From positions 805,123 through 869,122 of the forward strand of contig BCLD01000008.1 in assembly GCA_001600875.1 (NCBI GenBank): a stretch of DNA of 64,000 nt, in the 5' to 3' direction. The DNA comes from Solicoccozyma terricola. Its lineage: Eukaryota; Basidiomycota; Tremellomycetes; Filobasidiales; Piskurozymaceae. The notes below the pieces were generated by a model that saw only the letters and a list, made by a program, of their open reading frames with translations, made no database searches and had not been told where the DNA came from. The translations under genes and the position numbers were made by a program. Below, one piece after another: positions 45,601 through 57,265 of this stretch (the stretch's first letter is position 1; the number at the start of each line of letters is the position of its first letter).

Positions 45601-46635
45601 CCTCACCTGGAGATCGAATCCGGCCTTTGGCGCACTCTTCCAGAGCCTCAAACTCGAGCAGTTCTTGGTCTTCCATCCGGGAATAGGGACGTCATAGGCG
45701 ACTGCGTAGACCTCCTGACCACCGTACCACAAAGCTTTGCCCTTGCCGGGTATATTCTGAACGGTGCCGTTGAAGCGGACAGAATACCTGTGGATTGGGA
45801 AAATCGTCAGCGCGGAAGGATTATAAGGTGTCAGACGCACTTGACATCGTTCCTGGCGATTTCCCACGGGTATTCCTGGAAGGTTGGAAGTAGGAATGAG
45901 AACGGTGGTTTTCGGATGATTCAACACGTTGCGGCTCTCACATGGTTCAAGTATGGATCCGGAGCCTCGAGCTGTCCACCATGCTCGTCGAGAAGCTGGC
46001 GGAAAATCCCGTACTGCGAATTGAGCACGTTGTGTGAAGATGAGCAAAACAGAGATTTGCAGCTGCTATATACGTAAAACCTCACCTCGTAACGCAATCC
46101 ATAACCCCAAGCTGGGAGACCAAGAGTAGCCTGCAGATTCTTCATGCGTTAGAACATGTTTCACACGGGTGAGAAGCGACAGTAACTGACGCAAGAGTCC
46201 ATGTAACAAGCAGCAAGCCTTCCGAGACCCTATTGCGAAAACATGTGTTCAGCGTTCACCACCGCTCCAATCCTTTCCTTCGAACGCTTTAAGCTCACCC
46301 CGTTACCCAAACCAGCGTCTCGCTCTTCTTCAAGGAGGTCTGATTGATGGTATCTAGCCGTTAACATATGCCAGATGGAAAAGTTTTCCCTCCGTTGAAA
46401 ATACTCACCCTCGAATGAGCAACCGAGTTTACCCATGGCTTCCTCGTAGATGTCCTACCAAACCAAAAGGCAAATATTATCAATGACGAAGAAAACTTCG
46501 ATATCGATAAACAACATTTTTCTCGAAACCTACCTTCTTTCCAAGATTGAGAACCGCATTATCAAGACTTCTTCCCATGAGGAATCTACAATCCAAAACA
46601 AGCGCATTATCAGAATCGGGCATTCACGAAAAAAA

Positions 46636-46669
<34 letters not shown>

Positions 46670-47871
46670 GTACAACGGTCATTGGATGGAAACTCACTCG
46701 AGACTAAAATAGTAGACCTATACATGAGAACACCAGATGTATAATCTCAGCATTTCTCCCAAGCATTCTCAAGCCGTTACGCATCACTCACCCTCTTTGG
46801 CGCTCTCATCGTATGCCAAGAAGTAGTTTCATTCCACCTCTTCAACAAATTATCACGAACAGACAAAGCTGCATGGGTATCCGTCCATATAATAAGCGTC
46901 TCGAAGGATACCGGGGATACTTTATGAGGAACGCGGAGAAGAATTTACCTGTAGCATGGTACATTGCGATATCATCTACGTTTGCAGGCTGACGAGCGAG
47001 AGTGGTGGTCTATGGTTGGATGATGGTGTGTCAGTATGAAAGAAAGTGGTAGACAACGTAGATGTTAACGCCAGAAGAGAACCATTCTCAATTCATCTCT
47101 TCGCGGCTCTACCGCCTCCGACAAGACCTTCCCCCATCCTTTGCACACGAAACTCTCATCGACTCGATAGGGAGTCCATTTTGATTTGGAATTTGAAAGG
47201 AAAGAAAAGGAAAAACTCACCACATGACGAACCACACCCTTAACCACCCCTTTATAATCTTCTTCTTCTGCATCTTTCATAGCTTCTTTCCATGTAGCTT
47301 CGTCTCCTATCGGCCATTGGGAAGCTGCGGGAACATCAGGGTTTGGGAAGTATGTTCCTGTTGATGATGAGGTGTATGTTTAAATGTTAGTTGATGGGGA
47401 TGCGGAGGGATGCGGATTTGTATGAATGGTCGAAGGAATGGAAGGAGATAGGAAGAGAGAAGATGAAAAAGGAGGAAGGTGGAAGGAATGATCATACGGA
47501 TGCGTGAGGAAAGACACGCGATGGAAGACGAATAATGCAACGAGATGATGGGTAAACACGACGAGGGGACAGCGATAAAGGTGATCAACATCCCAATACA
47601 TCCCCCCCCCCCCCCCCGGGCCGGTTCACCCTCCATTTCCACACTCACCAGTCAAACTCCTCTTATGCATCCTTGGTCTTCCAATCCCACCGATAATCTC
47701 CCCTTCCTCTTTTGGCGGGGGAACACCGATGGTATCAGTGTTGATTGACGCATTAGCGACTGAGCTTCTCCTTGAGAGAACAGCTCTCTGATGACCGACC
47801 GAGGATGTAAAGGATCGGTCTGATTGACCGGTGTGAGATGGTTCGAGGGGTTTAGGAGCGATATCCGTCAT
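42636..47871 (-). CDS. GPH1: Glycogen phosphorylase
   Basis: This is the most fragmented gene here, with about 33 exons. The first thirteen were joined in phase: 47649-47871, 47221-47357, 46949-47009, 46792-46868, 46698-46717, 46534-46585, 46409-46454, 46299-46339, 46191-46229, 46086-46130, 45942-46013, 45841-45875, 45607-45787. Motifs run to the end: [83 protein letters not shown], the PLP site [14 protein letters not shown] and [11 protein letters not shown]. The enzyme releases glucose-1-phosphate from glycogen. The N-terminal 60 residues are Ser/Arg-rich, where yeast Gph1 is phosphorylated. The last exon (ending at 42636) is less certain. Confidence 0.93.
46639..46667 (-). repeat. Intronic C29 tract in GPH1
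   Basis: It lies between donor 46697 and acceptor 46586; C on the transcript strand. Confidence 0.95.
47602..47617 (-). repeat. Intronic G16 tract in GPH1 intron 1
   Basis: It lies within intron 47358-47648; a G-run on the transcript strand. Confidence 0.9.
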
Positions 47872-48183
47872 TGTAGGCAGCTGAGCGAGTGACTAGGGGA
47901 TGGGGGATGGGGGGACGCGTGGGATGAGGGTGGTAGAGAGGTATGCAGCTGCGGCAGACTGGCAGACAAGATCGGTCGGACCGTGTTAGTGTGTGCTGTC
48001 TGCTGTCTGCTGTGAGCTGTGGACGATGTTGACGGTGTAGGATGCTGATAACGGTGAAGTGCTTGCTGTTGGGGGCTCCGTGGGGTCCGTTGGCTGTTCC
48101 CTCGGCCACGGCGCGTCGTTGCATTCCTGGCATGTGCATCCGCAGTAGCGCATCGTCTACGTGGTCGACATCCCCGACACACC
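47872..48183. promoter_or_regulatory. GPH1 upstream region
   Basis: It separates the GPH1 start from the stop of the F-box gene on the same strand. It contains a CTGTCTGCTGTCTGCTGTGAGC repeat near 47998. No gene is seen. Confidence 0.4.
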
Positions 48184-50030
48184 CTACAAACCCTCACCCG
48201 CACCCATCTCAACATCCCCATCCTCAGTCGTCCATCCATCCTGACTCTCCTCATCCCCTTCTCCAAACGAACTCACACTCCCATCCTCCATCCCTACCCC
48301 AAACTCCATTCCACCTGGTACAGCCACCATTTGCATACCATGAGGTCCTTGATGTCCATGCCACATCATCGGAGCACCGTCTCCACCGTCTCCACCACCA
48401 CCACCACCACCACCGCCGCCGCCAATACCACCCATCCCCGGTTCCTCTTCTGGAAACCACGTACCACCATGTAAAGCCATATTATCCGCCGCTCGATCCA
48501 ATTCCTGATCGATTTCAGCAACTTTCCCCCTGTATTCAACCCAATTCGTCGTTTTAACATCCAATCCTTGTTGTCCACCTTTACATCTGACTATCGCCGC
48601 TGCGAATACGGAACCACGTTCGCGAGCTGTTAAACGTCGAGAATTGTCGCAGCATGTCCTCGTTGGTTTCATCTGGACGAATGGAGCTGATCCTTTAACG
48701 TTTCTTCCATATATTCTCTCCTTTTTCCTTTCCCAAGTATCGAATCTGACCTGTGTCATTTCTAGAAATTCGTTACCTTCATTACTAACCCCTAATCGTC
48801 CTTCTAAACCCGCTTCATATTCCAATCTTCCGAAATTCACCATGTGTTCATGAAGATCTCGAAAGATGTCTTTCAGTTCGGATCCTTTTAATGGATACGC
48901 AGTGGAATTTCGAGGTAGTCGTTCGGGGTGTACCAAGGTCGTGCAAAGACGTAAGGTATGTAATGAAGTCAACGATTGACAATGTTCAGTGAATGATCCC
49001 TGGTTACCCGGCAACAAAGGATAAACCCCCATCAGCCGATCTGATATCTTTAAATAATCGCGCGTTCCCCCCACACTCACTGAAACAATCGGCATTCCAC
49101 GTCTAGGTGTATAACCAATTTCCAAAACCTGAACACCACTCCACAAACACTTTGCTACCCACGGAACATGATACAATTCATCATCATAACACATTATCTT
49201 AACTTTCGGCGTTTGAATCATTGATCTCCCATCTGCATGGGGTGGTTGTGGAATAGTATTAATATCGATTGATTTATGAGGTGGAATACCAAGATCGAAT
49301 GTTGAAAATGGAGTTAGATCGAGGTCAAGTGTTATTGATTCGAGTTTTGTGTAACCTGTTATACCAAGATCAACATCTCGACGACCAAATACCGTCCTTG
49401 CTAGATCTTCTAAAGTCGGTTTCAATGGAGATATCCGACAATCATGCCAATGAGGGAATGAAAGATCGAGTTGTTTTAATTCAGGGAATGGGAAAAGTTT
49501 TGGACGAGGGAGGAGTGAGGTGGTTGATAGGATTGATATGTGAATAGTAAGTTTGAGGAATTGAAGACGTGGTATTCGAGTGGAAAGGAAGGAGTAAATT
49601 CGATATGGGTTCGTGGTCGAGTGTATGACGAGTGTTAGACGTCTGTTCTTGTGCGAATTTGGAGAAAAGAAAAAGGAAAGTAAAAAAAAACATTAAGAAG
49701 CATGTTCAGCTACGGGAAATTTCAACGAAGGAAGGTGCGTATAGGGCGGGCGTACTTTATGAATTGTAACACATCTGGCATTGCATCACCTTGTACTACC
49801 CTATCCCTGAACACCGTCATAAACTCTGTAGGTCTCCCATCATCTTCATCATTAAAATCGTCACCATCCGTCTGCTCTTCCTCCCAATCCAGTTCCTCGA
49901 ATAAAACCTCCACAGCTGACGAGCGGATCTGGCGGTTTGTGGATGTAAGGGAAGCGAGGGAGCGGTGGTATGATTGAGAACGGAGGATGTAAGATATCTC
50001 GCGGATGACATGGGGAGGAAGGGAGTTCAT
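48184..50030 (-). CDS. F-box protein
   Basis: Two exons: 49756-50030 and 48184-49642 (577 aa). The N-terminus MNSLPPHVIREISYILRSQS followed by RSLASLTSTNRQIRSSAVEVL fits an F-box. An acidic stretch follows, then LRR-like hydrophobic segments (RLTLVIHS, LQFLKLTIHI, LKQLDLSFP, VQVLEIGY, LHTLRL). The C-terminus has a run of about eleven Gly and an acidic tail. F-box proteins recruit substrates to SCF ubiquitin ligases through Skp1; the substrate is unknown. The donor at 49755 (GTACGC) and an acceptor at 49643 give the right phase. It is divergent from the arabinofuranosidase gene, 317 nt between starts. Confidence 0.75.
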
Positions 50031-50347
50031 GATGGGTCGTTGAAGGGTGAAGGGTAGATAAGTAGATTGGATGAATATGTGGTTGATGTAAGAGGGGGGG
50101 GTGGATGCGAGAGCGCTGGAATTGATAAGGATCCCCCCCTGCCCCCTTGCTCCCAGCCCTATCCCACTATGACGTGTCAGTGTCCCCCGGCGCCGGATTA
50201 GATTCGGAGCACGCCCATCGCCGAGGAATTGCTCCGGACAGATCCGAGTAGCATATAACAGTAGATCGATTGACAGACAGCCATCCACCAGTCCTTCCCC
50301 ACCCACTCCCTCCCACACACACACACACTCCACACACACCCTCCATC

Positions 50348-53206
50348 ATGGCTGCCGTCGATCCATACGCTACCTCCACCACCACTACCCACCACGGTCC
50401 CATTCCTCCCGTCAACCACCCAGCCACCCTCCATCCCTCATCCCTCGCTCTCAACACCTTATCCCTCATGCACCCCACCTCGTCACCCATCTCATCTTAC
50501 CTCTACTCTGGATTCATAGAACATTTAGGCAGGGGGATATATGGTGGGATTGTAGATGATCCGAAACATCCATCACCAGAGGAGTTGTTGGTCAAGCAGG
50601 ATGTGGATAAATTGTCCAAGGGGAGAGCAGGATGGAGGAAGGACGTAATGAAGGTTATTGGGAAAGAAGGGGAATTGGAAATGCCTATGTTGAGATGGCC
50701 TGGAGGTTGGTAGGAAAGCGGTAATCCCTTCAAAACACCTCCACGAGAAAAAACTTACAACGTACATGGTTTCTTCTCGGTTTCATTTTTTTTTTTTTTT
50801 CGGGAATAGGTAATTTCGTTTCTAATTATCATTGGCAAGATGGAATCGGGCCGATTTCTGAGCGTCCCAAGGTAAGGAAACCCCCCGGTTCTACCCCCTT
50901 CCTAGACATGTGTACTCCCCCGACGCTAATGACGCCTCCTACAACCACCTTGACAGCGTATCGAATTAGCTTGGCTATCAACCGAATCAAACCAGTAAGT
51001 ACCACCCACCCTAACCTTCTCTTCCACCTCTACAACCGGTTTGAAACTGATTTCGAACCTCCCAAACGCATTAATACTACCTCACATAGATTCGGAACTG
51101 ACGAATTCATCGATTATTGTCGAGCGCTTAAAGTTGAGCCGTATCTTTGTTTCAACAGTGTGTAGTTCCCGTCTCTGCCGTTTGGGGAGCGTGACCGCAT
51201 CGAATTGAAGCTGATTGGTTTGATTTTCGCCGGTTGTTCAGTGGGTACAGGGACATATGAGGAAGCATTAGCGTGGTTGGAGTACTGTAATGGGACAGGA
51301 GACACTTAGTTCGTGGCCTTTTCCTCTTTGACCCGAAACCTCTCAACGCCGGTATATTGATATTGGGAAGATGCTCCGTAAAACAGCTGGGCCAATCTCA
51401 GGAGAAAGAATACGGGAAGGGATGAACCTCATTCTGTAAAGTTGTGGGGTCTAGGTAATGAGAGTGAGTTGAACCATTCGAGGAGTGAGGGAGGTGGTAC
51501 ATAAGTAGGGTTCTAACGTTTTGTTTTGGGCTGTTCCTGCCGCTGCTGCTAAACCACCTTCACACCACCTCGTCATCAGTGCACGGAGCATGGCAAGTTG
51601 GCTATCTATCCGCGACAGATTACGCTAAAAAAGCCAAACAATGGGCTCATGGACTTCATCTCGTCGATCCAACTGTGAAACTCGTTTCATGCGGGAACCA
51701 AGGTAATTCAGATTGGGATAGAGAGGTTTTACAGGAATTAGTTGGGGTTGTGGATTTCCATTCTATTCATTTCTAGTGGGTGTTGGTGGTGCGCTATCCC
51801 CTCCCCCCCCCCCCCCCCCGGGGGGTTGGAGAGATGATGATTAAGGACTTATGGGTGATCAATAGCTCGATGTTGGGTCAGGATAGGTTCGATTTAAGTC
51901 ATCTCGTGCCTGGAATGACCCCAGGAAACGAGTACGAGAAGAATGTATTTGGCCCGGCGGTGAGTACACTATCCCCGTTTGGTCCTGCCTTTACCTACAT
52001 GGGAAGAGGCTGATGGGGTTGTGTGATCTGGAAGGCGGCGGAGAGAGGGATTGAAATATGTTCGTCGTTGATCGACCTCGCCAAGATCAAAGAAGGCAAG
52101 GCGAGTAAGAGTCTCAAGATTTGTTATGATGAGGTGAGTGTGGACGGATAAGTTGAGTTTGACTAGATGCTGATCTCATCATGCACGCTGCAGTGGAATG
52201 TGTGAGTATCTATGTCCCCTCGTAAAGCCCGACCTGACCATTGGCTGATCTGAATACGTACCCCGTTCAGTTGGGACGAAACCAAAGCACCTGGATCAAT
52301 CGGCCTCGAGCAGGCTTACGATTTCACTGATGCTCTTGGAGTCTGCGCTTGGCTCAACGTGTTGGTCAGGAAACACAACGTCGTTGGGATCGCTTGCATC
52401 GCTCAGAGTGTCAATGTCGTAAGTCTTCAAATTGGGGAATCAAGGTTCAGATCGCTTCTGACCCGTCAATGACACTCTTCAGATCTCTCCGTTGATGACC
52501 AGTCCGACGGGAATCTTGTACCAAACGACTTACTGGCCGTGCGTGACTGATTACAATTCATACAAGGCACACAACTGATCACCTCTCCCAACAGACTAAA
52601 GATGTTCGCCAAGTACATGAAAGACGGAATGGTGTTGCAGTCGCGTGCAAGTCCCGAAGTATAGTATGTATGGAAGGAAGGTGCCTCAGGATATATCCTG
52701 ACAAGCCTATCGGGAACAGCACTGGACCCACATACCCGCCATGGGTGCAACATCTCACTCCACTTCCATACATCGACTCGGTTGCAGTCATGGTGGAGAC
52801 CCCCACCGGTCTTTCGATTCGTATCAGCGTTATCAACCGTCATCCTACCGCGGATTGGGAAGGTGACTTGAGAATCGCGAATTTCAGTGAGTGACGAAGC
52901 CCGCAGATTGGGTATCTGCAGATCGCGCTGACAAGTTCGATTGCCAGGCGCGACGTCGGCTGAAGTTCATGAGCTATACCATGACGACCTCGCAGCGGTT
53001 GTGAGTTCCGTGGACAATCTTGAGAGATCTGGCCTGATGGGGTTTCTCTTTCCTAGAATACCTTCGAGAAACCGGACGTTGTCGTGCCGACCGTGACAAA
53101 ACACGATGCGAAGGGGTGGTCTAGCAAGGCCAACAAATACGTCGTCCGCAAGCACTCGTGGTCATTCTTCATTGTAGATGGAAAGGTGGCGCAGGGAGAT
53201 CTTTAG
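50348..53206 (+). CDS. GH51 alpha-L-arabinofuranosidase
   Basis: Sixteen exons join in phase (572 aa): 50348-50705, 50810-50871, 50957-50994, 51090-51157, 51242-51308, 51387-51463, 51580-51775, 51866-51959, 52035-52133, 52194-52201, 52271-52418, 52483-52538, 52595-52658, 52706-52886, 52948-53000, 53057-53206. GH51 landmarks: [71 protein letters not shown], the acid/base VKLWGLGNE, and the nucleophile region ICYDEWNVWDE. Such enzymes release arabinose from arabinan, arabinoxylan oligomers. No signal peptide is present, so it is probably intracellular. Exon 10 is only 8 nt and lies within the nucleophile motif. A C18G6 tract sits in the intron before exon 8. Confidence 0.93.
51803..51826 (+). 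repeat. Intronic C18G6 tract in the GH51 gene
   Basis: Eighteen C followed by six G between donor 51776 and acceptor 51865. Confidence 0.9.
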
Positions 53207-53845
53207 AAATAGCGAATTGTACGGATATCGAAGAGGAAGGATTCGTGGAAAGAAAAGGAATTGACATTTAGGAAGATCCTCGATTTGAGCTGTTTTGTAA
53301 CTTTTGTCACGGTTGATTTCTCATTCAGGTTGCGTCCAAAAATACCTGGTCCACAACCTGACTTCGTCAAAACCTCAGCAATGCTTTGCTGATACTGTGG
53401 CCGTGAGATGCTGTGCAATATGAAACGTAACGCACCCGAATGAACTCACGGCAGAATGGCAATTTGGACGGGGTTTCCGCGACATTTTGGGTTAGACGAG
53501 TCGCCACCGGAGGTGACAAACACTAGCCACATAGACAGACACCTGCAGGGATAGAGCCTTGTCATTGGCCCTGTCCACGCCCTGGTGAAAGCCTTGCACT
53601 GAGGCATTCCCAATCCACTCATCCGGCAGCTTTGGGTCTCATATGACCAAGTAGCATCCGGATCATCGCCAGCGGAGCCGTGATTGGTGGCGAAAGAACA
53701 TTTTGGCCCGTGATCTAATTGTCTTAGACCAACAACAAACACAGTCAACCCACATCCTCGTCAACGCATTTCTGCGTATATATCTAGAGTGGCCGCGAAC
53801 CTTTGCCATGATCTTCCCCTTTTTACCACCCACAACTATTTCACC
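53207..53845. other. Intergenic region, about 640 nt
   Basis: It holds the 3' end of the arabinofuranosidase gene and the promoter of the F-box pseudogene candidate. The open frame at 53446-53748 on the - strand has no recognisable protein. Confidence 0.4.
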
Positions 53846-54844
53846 ATGGCTTGCAGAAAATCAAGTCGCAGAGCGAGAGCCAAGGCAGCGAAGAAGGCCA
53901 TCCAGCTGGTCCAAGCCCCACTCCCATCGAACCCGCTACCATAAGAAATTTGGACTATCGTAGCTCATATCCTTGACGCTCGAAAGGATGGAGAGTCCCT
54001 ACGAGCTTTGTGTGGGGTCAATACCACTACGATGGATGGATGTCAGGCAGTCGCGTACGCAAACAAGATCTATCGAGGGCACGGGACTTCCGACGATTAT
54101 GAGCGCTTGTGGGATTCGCCGAGAGTCCTCAAAGACATCAAACGCAGCTTTGCCGTGGTGATGCCAAAGACATACTTCATGCGGTGAGTAAAATGTCGTT
54201 CGTAGTGTGATACTTCACGCACTTATCAAAATACATGTCGACGCAGCAAACTCACCGTCACCACATTGCATGAGCATGGTTCAATTCTCATGGATCTTAT
54301 CTGCAACGCCTGTCCGCAACTCACGAGTCTTACCTACGTGGTCAGCCATTCGAGTACAGCGAAAGTACCCGGCTCCCGGCTCATCAAATACCTTCCTCTC
54401 CTCACCAACCTCCGCACACTCGAAATAAATCTCGGCGAATGCTCACGGGACGACATCTGTCTGACCCTCATCGGGATATCCACATCTCGCATAGACAATC
54501 TCGAAAAAGTCACCCTGTTGGCTGAGCCCAACAGAGAAGGAAGCCCCATTCATGAAAACCGTCAATCTTGGTATCCGCTTATTCCGCGACTCATCCTCAA
54601 GGTCCCTCGGGCGTCGGCGCTTGAAGTAGCAAAGTGTGTTCATGTGGGAGTAGAGCACTTGCAGATATATGCTACAGGGCATCCGTCGTGGGGTCCTGGT
54701 GACGAAGTAAGTCCCAGGATCCAGAAAGGTACGGCTGATACGAGATATTTGTCTTACTGCTCGCTATTTGATTTCACAGTTGCATCTCAAGAGGACACTC
54801 AGAGCTATCAAGGGTATCAGCACTTGTTTGATTCGGCTGTGTGA
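53846..54844 (+). pseudogene. F-box-like gene with an in-frame stop inside the F-box
   Basis: Two exons, 53846-54183 and 54247-54844, join in phase. The frame from ATG 53846 reads MACRKSSRRARAKAAKKAIQ, then LPSNPLP, then TAA at 53942-53944, and continues open as EIWTIVAHILDARKDGESLR for 300 more codons. LP-x-EIW..IA.IL is the F-box consensus, and the neighbouring gene has LPQEIL at this place, so a CAA-to-TAA change is the simplest explanation. Downstream segments are LRR-like (LTSLTYVVSHSS, NLRTLEINLGE, LEKVTLL). It may be a recent pseudogene, use readthrough, or be edited. Splicing around the stop would need a poor GTCCAA donor and would remove the F-box helix. Confidence 0.65.
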
Positions 54845-55078
54845 CACGGACAGGGTTCGCTGGTGGTCGTTGGTACCAGAGGGAGACCTCCTGCCAGATG
54901 CTTAGAAGTTGTACCGAGCTTGGAAATGGAGTAATGGTCGAAGAACATATCGGAAATATGTAATCACGTGGCTAATTCGCAACAACATGGACCGCTGGTA
55001 GCACTGATCAGGTTGATGTTGCTTAAGTCACATCAATATCGACGACGATACCAGGTGATCCATCGCTCACCTATCAAG

Positions 55079-56793
55079 ATGAACCGACCCTCCGCCAACT
55101 TGGCTAATCTTCCACAAGAAATACTGGTCGAGATCGGAAAGATTCTTGCCGATCAACGAAAGTTCGCGTCGCTCGCTGCTTTACGAGCGAGTTTCACAGG
55201 TGCAGAAGTGGTTACGTCTACGTTGTTCGAAGCTGTCAGCTGGTGTAGCAATCCCATTGGGAGGACAGGGGATGGGGATGAATGGAAGAAGCTCGACACT
55301 TTTCAAGCGGTGTTTGGAGAGGGGTCAGGACAGGCGATCAGCGCAATCCGGTGTGTGTCCTTTGATCATATGTCTATTTCCCTCAAGCACTAACAGTCTT
55401 CGTTGTTCGCTCTCTCACTATCTCAGACGTCTCCGAGTTGATACTACAGTCTCCGAGGAAAAAGAACCGCACCTCACCGAATTCCTCGGCCGCCACTGTC
55501 CAAACATCACGTCTCTCACATATCATCACACTACGACCACCCCATACTACAATCTGCTCAACATGATCAAGCCCCTCGAACAATTCCGAAACCTGGAACA
55601 TCTGGATCTCAATTTGATGCCACTCCCTGCCTTTGGATTCGCTAAGTTCTGCCAACGCATTGTGGACATGAAGTTGAAAAATCTCAAGTCTCTTACGCTG
55701 GAGTACACATGGCAAGAAGATGCGATGAACGAAGTTGTGGATATTATCACACGCAAAGAAGGAGAGGAAGAAGAAGAAGAAGAAGAGAAAGAAGCCTACT
55801 GGAACGACATAGACAACGCGGTGGACCCACCGATGCGAGCATTCAGCCCTCGAGCTTATCTCCATACGCTGGACGAACCGAGCAGTCTCCCTTTGCTGGA
55901 AAGGTTTAGCATCTTTGCGACAACGGGCTGTGTACCCGCTGCTTTGCTTCAACTGCCGTTCGACGCAAAGACAGTGGTGATCAATTATATGCCTGTCGCT
56001 GGAGGAGAGGACTCGTCGATCGACGTGGTGAGTCTGCAGAAAGTCTCAAAATTCGTTAGCGTATCAACTGACGATATCCAACCCTTTGCAGTGCGAGCTG
56101 TTTCATTGCCTCCGGTCTTTTGGAGGTCTGCGTAACCTTATTGTCGTCTCACCAGTCACAACGCTCCGCTTCGAGCATGAATCCTACATTCAGCCTCAAG
56201 ATTGGTATGATTATCAAGACATCAAAGGATATGGCCATTTTGCGAAGCGGGTGATCCCTCTCCTGGAGAAGGTCGAATTCGCTCTCAAGATTCATCCTCG
56301 CCTACTCAGCGCATCGTCTCCGATTCTACCTTGCGTCACAGTTACGCATGACCTGGTAGCGCGCTGGGCAGGAGCTTTACAAACAGGAGGGTCGAGTCGT
56401 TGGGAATCTCTCCAAGGTTTCATGAGCGAAGACAAGATCCTCTGTTCGGTTCGACTGTGGTGGACCTCGTCAGGACAATTTAAGGCGAAAAAGATCAACT
56501 ACAATGCATTCGAGAACTTCCGAAGAGAAGTCATCCTCCATGACTCACCTCACTGCACGTATAACGATTGGGACTCCGAAGGCGATGAAAGTATATGCAT
56601 CTCGCCTTGCCCCTTCTGCGAAGCTACCGAAGAGGACGAGGAAGCCCCTCCGCATTTTGTTCCCTTCGACGTCATGGAATCGGTCATTTCGGCGCAAATG
56701 ACATGTGGTCCACTCTTTCCACGCATGTTTGGGTGGGAAGAACATCTCATCTTTCAGCACACGCTGTCTCATGCTCTGTTGGAAGGACTGTGA
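55079..56793 (+). CDS. F-box/LRR-like protein
   Basis: Three exons join in phase (524 aa): 55079-55350, 55427-56027, 56092-56793. The F-box is ANLPQEILVEIGKILADQRK followed by FASLAALRASF at residues about 9-40. The rest has LRR-like repeats (HCPNITSLTYHH, NLEHLDLNLMP, NLKSLTLEYTW, GGLRNLIVVSP), a Glu run, and an unusual CISPCPFCE cysteine cluster near the C-terminus. It sits head-to-tail between two related F-box genes, so the three probably arose by local duplication and then diverged widely. Likely a substrate receptor of an SCF ubiquitin ligase. Confidence 0.8.
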
Positions 56794-57265
56794 ATGTTGG
56801 ACTTCGATGGAGACGGGGTTGGAACCAGGATATACTTTCAGACGGATATAGGATAACGTTTTAATCTGCGCGCGCTGGGGCACCTGCTAGATCAACAATC
56901 GATGTTAATATGCTTTGGGAGTCGACGAAATCGAGGTAGCACGTCCGCGGGTGGCGAAAAAAGCACCCGTTGAAACCTGGTGAAACGAAACGGATGCGAC
57001 GTGAAACTTGATGGAGTAGTTGTTGATTGTATCCTCCGTCTGGGTGGAGTTGAACCATGGGTGGGAGGATTCGCCGGTGCCATATCCTCACTGGCAGAGG
57101 GACATGAATCCGATCCAATGCCCTCCTGTTGTCCGTCCATTGGCACTCGAATGAATCATTCGAAATCCACGGTTTGCAATTTTAACTCCCGTCCGTCTTC
57201 TGTCTCCTTTGATTCTATGTTGATGGTCGTCAGTCTCATCAACGACAACAGCATCCAGCACGATC
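56794..57265. other. Intergenic region between two F-box genes
   Basis: About 470 nt with no recognisable gene; it must contain the promoter of the third F-box gene. Confidence 0.4.

Noticed and set aside
46639..46667. G-tract as a telomere or rDNA feature
   Set aside because: It is a pure homopolymer inside a GPH1 intron, with no repeat unit like TTAGGG or related telomeric motifs.
48251..48460. Trp-rich - strand frame in the F-box gene
   Set aside because: It is the GGT/GGC glycine repeat of the F-box gene read in another frame.
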